Below are positions 45,563 to 56,648 of a stretch of DNA of 64,000 nt, piece by piece. A program made the position numbers and the translations under genes. This DNA comes from Apostichopus japonicus (Eukaryota; Echinodermata; Holothuroidea; Aspidochirotida; Stichopodidae): contig NC_092571.1 of NCBI RefSeq assembly GCF_037975245.1, forward strand, positions 11,541,917 through 11,605,916. The letters run 5' to 3'. The first letter of the stretch is position 1. Each line of letters starts with the position of its first letter. The notes beneath the pieces were generated by a model, which had not been told where the DNA came from, searched no databases, and saw only the letters and a program-made list of their open reading frames with translations.

Positions 45563-48060
45563 ATATTGATATGTCGTTTGTGGAAATTTTGTTCACATGT
45601 ATTATTCAAGAAGTTTTATAAATTGTCAACAAGCACAATATATAATTCTCCCCACATCACATAGCAGTCAGAATGTCGTAGCAATGGTGTAATATTTTTT
45701 CCAAATTTTCTTCACTTCGAGTACGTATATAGTATTCGATCCAAGCTAGCAAAGCTTTCAAAGGAGTTTCCAGTAAGAGGGATGTCACCTTGCTATCGGA
45801 ATCTATAAGAGCAAGTTAGAAAACATTTTTGTGTGTTAAATTGTTAATTGTAGAGAACGCTGTGTGTGAAATTCAATTTCAAAGCTTCCATGCATTGTAC
45901 ACTGCTAACTGCTGTAGTATGTGGTGGAAATGATTGCAGTGTATAGCATTCAGAGCTTTATCACAATGTTTCCTCCTGAAGTCAAAATTCAGTACAAAAC
46001 ACAATCCATACAGGTAATTGTAGGAAGATTGTGAAAATATTCAATTAATTCAGCTAACTCTCACATTTGTTAATTCCAAAATATATTGAAATTAAGTTGA
46101 GGGGTGTCTGTGTGGGAGTCGGGGGAAGGGGGGGGGTGGGTGGAGGGTGCTAGAACCTCCAAGAAAGTACTTTTGATTCCTTAAAGGACAACTGTATATG
46201 TTCACTTGTAACAAACCGTTCAAATCCAACAAACCCACAGTTCAGGATTAGGATCTTCAAAACATCATCATTCAAAGTGACTTTGACTAGTGTATTTGTA
46301 CTTGATTACGCAGACAGCTCAGCTGTGTCGATTCAATTGTTATTGCATAGTTTGGCTGGTATACTGAATATCATATTCATTCAACATAGTTTATATTTTA
46401 ATATTTTTCAAGTTGGAGGTTGTTGATTTATATTGTGTTATGTGAAGCTTATATTTTCAAAAACGAAGAGATACTAGCTCATTAAAAATAGCACAGACAA
46501 GAATACCATCACTATTTAGTTTGTCATCACAACAAATGTAGAGCGCTCTGTCAGTGTCATAGTTGTAGTGGCCTTATATTTTCTAAGCCTTTATTTTCAC
46601 AGCATATTTATCACTCTTTTTTATTTTCTTACTGGTATGCCCATGTGAACCTTACATAATAAAAAAAAATTTTATGTTTCTGTTTTTGTTTAGTTTCATT
46701 TTCTAGAAAAGGGTGATGCGATTTCCACATCTAACTAATTTGAGGGTGAAAGTTTCAACAGTTCAATTTGGTGGCTAGAGTGCTTGTGAGTCAAAACACT
46801 CCACAGGGGGGACAGTACAGTCACTGGGTGGGCTCTAGTTACGGTGGTGCCTGGTATAGGGCATTCCCCCACCCCCACCCCCCAACCTGGCTAAAGTAAA
46901 GCTTGCTCTCCATCTCTATTTTCTTGTTCTGTTTCTTTATTTTATTTTTTTTTTTTTGCTTCTTCCAACTGTTGAAAGGTAATTGCAATTCTGTATTTAT
47001 GCCTACCCTATTAAATTTTATCCAGTTTCATATACTTTTCGGTTTCCCCCATAATTTTTTCCTACCTGAAAAGGAACAGGATTGCATCACCTACACATCT
47101 GCACCTACATAGTCACTTTTGAATCTGCATCCAAGAGCTCCCTCAAGTCTATAATTGTGCTAAATTCAGAGTACATGATGGGCTTCCAACTTCAGGCATT
47201 AATTAAATTGACAAAATGCCAGTGAATTTTACTGTTTGCCAACAGCGGAAAATTTGCTGCCAATTAGTGTCTGCCAATTTTCTGCCAGTATAACATTTAG
47301 AACTGAAGCACATAGTAAGTTGATTAACAATCATCGGTGAATCAATTATATCCATACCTACCTAAAACACATAAGTCCTTTATTACTGCTTATTAACAGC
47401 AAATATAATTTGGACTGCTCTCAAAAGCCCAAAGTACAGTAATTAACTGCGATGTGAGTTGTTATTCAAGAAAATGCCAAAACTTGGAGAAAATATTATA
47501 TTAGCAAGTATTGTTTTCGTCAAATTGTTTATTATATTGTTTATTTATTTTATGATTTTGCTTTGACTACTTCATTTCTTTTATTTTATTACTCTGTGTG
47601 TGTATATATGTTATATTTGTACTTCTTTAAGAATTTACTTTAGTCCCATGTAAAAGTGCTTTGAGGTATAACAGGGAAAAACACCCATTAAACCCCTGAC
47701 CATGACCAACTTAAATTATATATATTGTGGCATCAATTTCTCTTTGTGTTCACTTAAAACCTCTGTCACTAAATTAATGGAGCTCTGTGGAATACCTATA
47801 TAGCTACAGTACAATGCCCTTGACAGATACAATAAGTGTTTGCTACATGCATGCATGGGTCAGTGATCATCTGTTAATAACCTGTTGATGTCACTCAATA
47901 CCATGCCATATCAAAATAGACCTTTGACGCTAGGAGCTTCACAGCACAGTCTTTTGGCACATATACAGACTGAGAGTGTTAACATGTGCATCTATAAAAC
48001 TGATACTGTTAAAGTGGAACTTATTTTTTTGATTCATCCAAACAACCTACCACTCACACA

Positions 48061-48456
48061 CATAGGCGTAGGAGCCTTATTTGATTTGGGGGGGGGGGGC
48101 TGTAACGACTTGCCCAAAAAATATAACCAACAATTTTTGCGCGCCCCGCGCGCGCTCGACATGTTAAATGTGCATATCATATAGGCATTCATCAGACATT
48201 ACATCACATGCCAATAACATACAATCATTTTCCGTGTTATTACCCTTCCACATTGGTTATAATTATTGGGGAAGTAGTTACAACAATGATGATCATAATA
48301 ATATAAGTTTAACCATTGAAAAGCACATTGCATATTATTTTTCTTTCAGTAGGTGCCCGAAAAATTCTCAGCATATTGCGAAATTTCACACAAAAAATTG
48401 GTTGGGGGATGCAGCCCCCTCAGCCCCCCCCCACTCCCCCGCCTCCTACGCCTATG
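48061..48456. mobile_element. hAT-type MITE with perfect 8-bp target duplication
   Basis: Flanked by CTCACACA at 48053-48060 and 48457-48464. The ends are CATAGGCGTAGGAGCC and, reversed, CATAGGCGTAGGAGGC. Subterminal G/C blocks (GGGGGGGGGGCTGTAACGAC and CAGCCCCCCCC) follow. At 396 bp with no transposase frame it is non-autonomous. An 8-bp duplication with CA-starting ends is typical of hAT elements. Confidence 0.88.
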
Positions 48457-49033
48457 CTCACACATTCCAACCCCCCCCATTTATCCCCTTTCCCACAAGA
48501 ATTCTGCATACAGGCTGAGAATGTTAAGACATGTATCAATAAGTTATGCTATTACTGTACAAGCTGCTACTAACACATTCCAACGCCCCCCCCCCAATCC
48601 CTCCCTATTTTTTTGTTATTTAATCACAACCTACTTATACTGTACAAAACAACACTACATCAAAGCATACACTCATATGAATTATAGGTTAAGATAAAAA
48701 GTAAGTTTCAAATGTCATATTCTCTCAACTTATAAATCAGATATACTTTGAGTGAAGTATGTGCTGTCATGAAGTTTTCAGATTGTCTATGATTAATATG
48801 ACAAAAAACCTCTGGACTAGTCTTTTAAGTTATTGAGTGCAGCTGTTCATCTTATATAAAGTATTTACACAGGTATAATGAAAAAATCAAGTATATTTCA
48901 ACAGACCATTTCTACGGTAATTAATTTGGATATATATACCAAAAAGCATAAGGAAAATATTGGATCAAAATTGCAGAGGAATGAGTACTGCATCCCTTTA
49001 ATTTTCTTTTATGTATGTATGTATGTATGTATA

Positions 49034-49259
49034 TGTGATCTTCCCGCAAGCAGGAACTCGCGAAAGAAGTCATGGAGGCTTGTAGACTCGCAAGCTGACC
49101 GAAGCCAATCTCTCGGCACACATCCATTTAACGTCCATGTCGGGAAGTTGTTATTGAACAACACCCTTGCCAGACGACACACATTGCTGTCGGCGGGGAA
49201 TCGAACCGGGGATCTCATGACTGGGAGACGCCGGCGTTAACCACTAGGCTATACACTCC
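49034..49259 (-). mobile_element. tRNA-derived SINE with intact pol III A and B boxes
   Basis: Minus strand: GGAGTGTATAGCCTAGTGGT (A box TAGCCTAGTGGTT at 49239-49251) and a perfect B box, GGTTCGATTCC (49197-49207). A tRNA-unrelated body follows, with GCTTCGGTCAGCTTGCGAG and GCGAGTTCCTGCTTGCGGG, ending in an (ATAC)n tail at 49011-49035. It is the best preserved of three copies in the window. Confidence 0.88.
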
Positions 49260-49804
49260 GCCTTGACTGACTGAATGACTGAAGAACCTAAGTAATGCCT
49301 TTAATGACTGAAGAACCTAAGTAAACCATTATATCTTAAAGACTGGAAAAATGTTCATGTTAATTATTTTATTAAACTACTCCTTACATTTTGCTATTTT
49401 CTGTGGGTTTTTCATCATTTTAACTTACAAGTTTTGTGGATTTAAAGAGTCTATTCAATATGCATACAAAATTGCCAGGTAGGCACATAAGATAAGATTC
49501 TGCTATGTTAAAATGATGCACAGGTTTATTTCTCTACAAATGACACCTAATTCTACACTTCCCACATCTTTTGTCAGTTTCTAAAGGAAGTACCTTATTA
49601 AACCTGTTACGTCATAAGATGCATATGCCATCCAGATTTGTAGGCCTGTACTGTACATGCACTGACTATGTCTCAAGATGACCACCAGAAAATAAAAATG
49701 TAACTTTGTGAGAAGGTGGACCAATTATCACAATGAATTTTATGTCCCTTTTTCAAGCATTCTTATCGTCTGATCTGAATTTCATAATAGTTTGAAGGTA
49801 TGCT

Positions 49805-50035
49805 GTATTGGCCCCAAATATGCTAGAAATTCAAATATGGTCACCTTTGGTCAAAATGCTTTAAAGTCTGTTTTATTACAACTTTCGAGGAAATATTCCT
49901 CACTGGGACATTCCGTCATCTTGTGTGTTCCTTAAAAATGTCTTAGAACAATTGAGAGAGTAAAGACCTCCAGCTAGGAAAGTACTTTTTGAAAACTTCT
50001 AGTAATTATAGCGTGCTATAATTTGAGGCCTATAC
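49805..50035. mobile_element. Tc1/mariner-like MITE, copy 2
   Basis: Ends GTATTGGCCCCAAAT and, reversed, GTATAGGCCTCAAAT, as at 12649-12751. It is longer because of about 130 bp of extra internal sequence. The left flank has TA two bases out, and the right end is followed by AGAC then TA. Confidence 0.5.
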
Positions 50036-52218
50036 AGACTATATAGCTTTAACCGTACTGCAGATCTAGTAACATATGTTTACAATATCATTAGATGACT
50101 AGATACACAAAGTGTAGACCTATGTGGTCAAAATGTTATATAAACTTACATAACATTAACATGTTACACAACCTCAGAAAAACATACCTGTGTGCTGTGT
50201 TAGTTATGACTTAAATTATCAGCATGCAGAGCTAGCTTATTACAAGTTACTAATTGTCATCAATACTGCGCTGCTCAATTTCAGCGAGATATAAATTGCA
50301 AAAAGCGTCTGAAATTCAATTTTTGTACCGTTCGGCATAAGCCTCCATGTTAGTCTTCGACATTCAAGAGCATTTTATTAATTTGAGATAAACAATTATG
50401 TCAATTATGACCAATATGTTATAATGTGGATTGTTACAGTACAATTCATGATTAAATTTGAAAATGAGTAACCATACATTGTATGGCTTTCTAATATATT
50501 ATGATAATATTAAGGGGAAGTAATGATGACGATTAAAACTCAGTCTGTGTGCCACCTCCAGTCATGCATCCTTCCCCCATTAAGTCTGCTTATAAATAAA
50601 ATGCATCAGTTCCTACTTTTATTAATGCAGCATAACATCCTGTAATACTAGTATTTTCTTTTACAACATTTGACTTACTGGTATTTTTATGGTTTATACA
50701 GTCATACCCTTCGTTTCAGAAACTGCAATTCTATTCAACACAGGTTCTAACACAGATGTCAATAAATTTGCAGGGTATATGAGACTTAGAATAACAACTC
50801 ACCTAGTAACATGCAGCACCAAACGCTTGGTAGACCTATAACCGTATGACAATAAGCCTAAGTGAGGCCTAAGCGTCCCTGGTCGAACGATTTAGTCAGG
50901 ATTGGTTAATGTATTGTTCTCTTAAGTTTAGTAATAAACGCGGTCATTATTACCTCACTAAGGTCTAAACTGTCTAATTATTGTTGCCTGTGGTCAACCA
51001 TACAGAGCCAATTGAAAATAATAAAACTGAACTTGACATAAAAGTTCAGGGTTATACTTACGAAAATAGTAATATTCTAAAAACGTGACTATAGTATTGA
51101 ATTAATCCGTCATTCACACGCTAAACAGCGTAATACATATAGTCTGATGACATCGATGCTAACAAACAAAAAAGCAAACACAAACCTTGTCGTCGGGGAT
51201 TTCAATATTATGACATCAGAAATCATACAGAAAAATTATTATCAGTGTTCCTTGATTTGTACTAAAAAAAAGAAAAACTTAATTAAAATGTTCTCCATAC
51301 CAACCTTGGCCGATGGTCGGTTCCCCATTATTATTGATTCACAGTGTATATGTGCGTGTGGGTGTGAAATTTACGATCTTTTGTTAGTTCACAAGTTTTT
51401 TTTTTGGCAAACAAACATTCCTAGAGGCGGGGCTTTAGAAGACAATTGTTTGTATGCGCTACACCATTGGTCAATATGCTTCAAGTGATTGACAGTAGGT
51501 AAAAACTTTGAGATAGTCCCCGCCCACTGTCTGGAATCCTTTGAGCGATGTCCCGTGCATACAAATTGGAAGGTGAATAAAATACTTACCACTTTATTGT
51601 TGATTTATGAAATGCTCGACAAAAGAGTTAGTTCCAACGCAGATGGTTTCTTATGGTAGATGATCCTCCATCACCCTGTGCATGGCATCAATTGAGAAAC
51701 ACAGGCCATTTACTGAGGTTAAATATTGCTTTTAATTCTACCGGAAGACAAAGGAAATTACTGATATAAGTCGGTACCGGTATAAACTTACGTGTGCTCT
51801 TAACCGCATCATGTTTGCACTGTCCCGGATGTGACAAAATACTTACTACGGTACAAGTATGTTTTTGTAAGTGGTAATCATTGCATAACGACATGGAAAA
51901 CATATATATTTATGCATGGATCAATCTGCTAATCTTTTCAAGTTACTAATCAATTTTAAGGAATATTACGATGACAAAGCAGAAAATATAACACTCACCT
52001 TAAAGTCAAAATGACTGAGATGAAAATCCCATCCCAATATCTTCAGACTTTACTCGACATTTGAGACTTCCAGGCGTTGGTCACATTCTAAGTGGTCCAG
52101 TGATGTTATAACGGTAGATGTTCTTCAAAAACTTTACTTGCCAATTACAGTATTTTGTTGGTTTATCCTTAATATTGACACATTTGAAATGTTTGCATGC
52201 ATGTGCGCAAAGTATTCA

Positions 52219-52360
52219 AAATTAAATGTACGCAGACATTTCTTTTCGGTCAGGGTTGTATCTGAATGGAATGCCCTTCCACAGTCTGCCATTGATACTA
52301 GCAGTATAAATCAGTTCAAGGGACTTTTGGACACACATCTGCAATGTAGGGGAGTTACAG
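52219..52360 (+). pseudogene. 3' relic of a LINE (non-LTR retrotransposon reverse transcriptase C-terminus)
   Basis: Translates to NVRRHFFSVRVVSEWNALP followed by DTSSINQFKGLLDTHL, the characteristic C-terminal tail of animal LINE ORF2 proteins (R..FFS.RVV..WN.LP...V...S...FK..LD). No reverse-transcriptase core precedes it, so it is a 5'-truncated fragment. Confidence 0.75.
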
Positions 52361-53082
52361 AGCTGTGCTCTCTCTCCCTTCTTCATCCCACACTACATCT
52401 GTCTAGTGATGAGGCGTGGGATACAGGTGAATAACTGCCATTTTCTTTTTAGTTAGAATTTCATAAAAATTAAATTATTTCGCGGAAATATTATCTCCTC
52501 TTTGGGTAAATGAGTGAAAAAATAATTTTTCTTCATCAAAGAGGCACACTTTATTAGCCAGCAGGGCACATTTGCTATTTTGGAAAAAAATGGAGGCATG
52601 TGCCCCCAGTGCCCCCCCCCCCGGCTCCTACCCCCTGCTTAGGACGCAAACTTAATGACTGGCACAGGGCCCCCCAGAGAGGTAAATCCCTCAAGCAACA
52701 GGAAATGAAATGTGTACCAAAAATGTTATGTTATGAGGCAAAGCGTCCGTAAGGGATGAGAATGGGGACCCTTCCTCCTAAAAACTAAGGTAAGCAAAGG
52801 AATCAAAACCGTGCGCTTTCCTAAGAAACTATTGGTATCGGCTATCTATCGACTTGGTTAATTCATTTATGTTTAACCGGTTCACTGCATGTTCATTCTT
52901 TGGACTGTTTACCGGTTATAGAAAACGTGCAGTTTGTTTGACCTGTCTGCTTTTTGTCAGCGAACGTCCATGTTTTGAAATTTTCCTTCATTGGCAGTCT
53001 CTTTTCTGTTTCTGGTGTACGGTTTTGGCAGACTGCATATGAATATCATGCAGTTTAGATATAACCTAGCCGTACCCACAGC

Positions 53083-53453
53083 CAGTGGTGGAGCATCCAT
53101 ACAGTCAGAGGGGGCGGATGCCCCCCATGACGGACTCAAGTGGACTGCTGGCGCCCTTTTCAGCTTTTTACCACTTTTTACTTATTCGCGAATATTTACT
53201 TTTTTATTGCGCTCTCATCTACCTATTGACATTTGTCACATTTTGTTGGCGATGACACCTATTTATTCTTCGTTTATCTGCAAATTAGCAAGGCCAGGAA
53301 AGGGTCATTTCCGGCGATCTAGGAAGTATCTTTAAGTAGTAAATTATGTACGCTCCGCGCCAACCTGTGGTGGCGCTCCGCGTAGACAGTGTCGAAAGCG
53401 CCCCTACAGACCATCCTCGCCCCCCTTGACCAATACCCCTAGCTCCGCCACTG
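53083..53453. mobile_element. hAT-type MITE with perfect 8-bp target duplication
   Basis: Flanked by CCCACAGC at 53075-53082 and 53454-53461. The ends are CAGTGGTGGAGC and, reversed, CAGTGGCGGAGC, a common hAT terminal motif. 371 bp; the frame running through it is not transposase-like. Confidence 0.88.
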
Positions 53454-53984
53454 CCCACAGCTACACTAAATCAGCAGTCGAGTATTGTAACACCACATTA
53501 ATTGGAGGGAAAAAATCAACGAAAAACACCAAGTAAACCACAATATGTCACATTTTTGGCACTTTTGATTGCTATGTTGTTACATTTGTGTATTCAACAA
53601 ACTGTAATCATTTAAATGTCAATGCATTGATAACCCATGGAATGAAAACGCTCACGTGTGGCCAAAACGGAAGGTCGCTCCAGTTTCAATTGGCCGTGAT
53701 TCAACATTTTACTATATAAGACAAAATATGAAAGTTCTTTCAAGTTTTTACTGCGGAAATATGACACAAAATCTCTTTGTGTCATATTGACCTCGGCAAC
53801 CGAAACCAGAATGCAAAAATGCATTGTGGTTTCGATGAAGTAACATGAGTAGTTTTCTTCATGAATCTGTCGTAATGTATAGTGAGGGTGCACAGCATAG
53901 TTGATCTTAGTAATACAGTGAAAAGCAGTGTGATGTGACAAACAATAAATTCACAAGGACACAGGCTGTCCTGAAATGAACATT

Positions 53985-54560
53985 GACCTCAACAACAGCT
54001 GGCCTCTTGTACTAAATGTGATAGATACATCACCATACTCAATATGACATCTGTCCTTGTTGAAATATTATGCAAAACATGGTTCTCACAATTTGACCTC
54101 TGGTGAACTGAAACAACCATTGACCTCCGCCCACAACATTAGGCTTCTTGTATTCAATATGGTACAATAACATACCAAATATTCGATTTGTCCAGCTTCC
54201 CTTGCGATATTATGTTTAGGAAGGTGTGATAGTGTAGAGAGGCAGGTAAGAGGGGAGCAAAGTTAGGTTTGGCATTTGTTGACTTCAAATGACCTTTGAC
54301 CTCCACCAAAGCAATAGGCTTTTGTACTCAATGTGATACTTCTACACATCAAATATGAGGTCTGCCCAAGCTTTCCTTCTTGAAATTTCGTGTTTAAAAG
54401 GTTTTCACAATTTGACCCTTGGTGACCCCAATTGACCTCCACCAAAACAATAGGCTTTGTTTTACTTAATTATACTTCTACACATCAAATATAAGGTCTG
54501 CCAAAGCTTATACATATGAAATTGGGCCAACCTTCCTTTCTTGAGATAAGGTGTTTACAA
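53985..54560. repeat. Diverged tandem repeat of about 150-180 bp with TGACCT half-sites
   Basis: Three to four units share CACAATTTGACC, GGTGA.C, ATTGACCTCC.CC and AATAGGCTT.TGTACTCAAT, plus ATCAAATATGAGGTCTGCC in the later ones. One unit contains TGACCTTTGACCT near 54290, a perfect DR1 nuclear-receptor site. Confidence 0.75.
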
Positions 54561-56648
54561 GCTGGGCGTCACAAACGCACACACACACGCCATTATGAAT
54601 GCAAAGGTTACGATTATCATTGAAAACCCAAAAATGTCTCTTTGAATGGGATTTGCTCATAAAAGTTATTGTGGGACTACCCCTTTAAAATGTATGCAAC
54701 TTGTTGAAAGTAGATCAGCAGAGGTCACCTTAAATTGGTGATTTTATTTTCCTTGCCAAAATGGAGAACAGGGGGGGGGGGGGGGGATTTTCCTCCTTTT
54801 GTCTTAAGCTGTTAGTATTATGGGAACCTTTTCTTGAGAAAGGAAAGTGGTATCTGAGTTCTCTCAATATAAACATTGAGACTTGTAAACTGATTTTCTT
54901 TCACTTTTGATTTGTTGGCATTTTCAAGCCTGGTAAAGCCTTCACATTGGGATGGTGGTTGGGCATTAAGAAGTTGATTTCTTACCCAGGGAACTTATTA
55001 TTCATGAACTTTTAATTCATTCAATGCATTTTTCCATCTTCCTGTTGGTTAACTTGTGGTAACAGGAGTAAGCGGCTAGTGAATTGAACATCAGTTAATT
55101 TTGTGTGCATTTTCTTCCACTTTAATAGTCCTTTACTCACATTGTACTGTCTTTTGCATTTTCCTTTTTTTTTCCATATATCTAAGTTGTTTTTTTGGTT
55201 TCTCTAGTCTAGTCTAGTTTTGAGTTTCTTGGGGCTAGTTTCACTTTTGTTATTAACGTCCTCACTTCATCACAGCAATTCATTCTGAGCGAATGGTCGA
55301 ATCTAGTTAACTACTGACATATGCAAAGAATTGTTCAATTTTACTCCACCTCCCCCTCCCACCTACCCCCCCCCAAAAAAAATTGAACACAAGAAAAAAG
55401 ACAATATGAATTCTCCTTCACTGACAACAATTTATTACACACTTACTTCTTTTGTCCTAGAAATGATTAATGTTTTGTGTCAGACACAAGTTGAACAAGA
55501 AACTACAACTGCATTGAGAAATTCACTTTCTACACCAGTGAGATGAAGCAATATTTCTTGAAGCTGTTATAATCTAACTTAAAAAGAAGTGTAATAATAC
55601 CAGCAAAGAAATTTCACTTTTATCTGTGTCCATGAACATATGGGACTAAACATGGTTGTCAAACCTTCACTTTGAATAATCTCATGACGTACAAACAAAA
55701 CTTTCACAATATTGAACCACTCAATTTATTGACCTTACAGCACAACTAGGCTTCTTCTGTGAGTGGATGCCGGAGATCACTTACAATTGATCTAAATAGC
55801 CTACATGGACTGTACAAACCGGTCATCAGAATCAAGTTTCATGACTTTTGCAACTGTTTGCCCAATAAATATCACCAATTTCCCCAGACTTGGTTTAGTT
55901 AAGCCTGCAGCACAATAAACAAGTCTGACGAAAGACGCAAAATGCCACCACTGTTTGGGTCTAGCTCTTCTGACCGAGTGATGACGGAGGGTGCACTGAA
56001 CAACTATTTTCTGTTAATGACATCCAAAATTATTTCCCTGTGACTGGTTACTTTTTCTTGAAACTGGGCAGTTACAATTGTCAAAGACACTAGACTAAAA
56101 CAACGTGTTGATTGGCTACGTCTTGATCAGTCACAATCACAAATTAACCAACACTGCCCTCTGTATGCCAGACTGTCCACGATTATTGATGGTTGCGATG
56201 GGGCTGCATCAGATCACGTTATGTCTAGCAGTGTACGGCCTGCTTAACACCATATACATTGTCAACTGCTATCGTTGACCATTTCCCGTCAAATGAGGTG
56301 GGATGAAGATTGATTCAAAAATTTCTCAAACACTGCAAGACTCTTAGATGCAACTTGCACAGCCCACCCCCCCCCCCCCCATTCCACCCAAATTACCAAA
56401 TTATTTGCAGCTGGGTGATAAGCTGGACCCTCTGTGGCAGCAATAATTGCCAGCATACATAGTTGTAGTATATTGTACTTTTTTTTTACTCCGACGGTGC
56501 TCCTAGTTACGAAAGGTTTTGACTTTAACTCTCGTTGTCCAGGTTAACTGTCCACATAAGGAGGCGAACAGCATCTCGATCCACGACATCTTCATCGGGG
56601 AAGAAATACGGAAGGCTTAATTGTTCCTACGACCACTTGCAATATTTG

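Larger units (their letters stand above)
45563..56648. other. Intergenic region upstream of DISP3 and downstream of PSMB6
   Basis: Eleven kilobases without a supported coding exon. It holds the DISP3 promoter and any non-coding first exons, the MITEs, SINE, LINE relic and repeats listed separately, and AT-rich filler (for example 45600-48000 and 54700-56600) in which I see nothing specific. A cluster with two opposed GC boxes (AGGCGGGGC at 51425-51433 and TCCCCGCCC at 51517-51525) and a CCAAT box (51466-51470) is the best promoter-like spot, but this is weak. Confidence 0.5.

Noticed and set aside
49197-49259. A tRNA gene on the minus strand
   Set aside because: A and B boxes are present but no cloverleaf with a usable anticodon and acceptor stem forms, and a SINE body follows.
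51147-51488. VVGDFN string resembling a LINE endonuclease motif
   Set aside because: No other endonuclease motifs around it, and spacing to the LINE tail at 52.2 kb is too short; probably chance.
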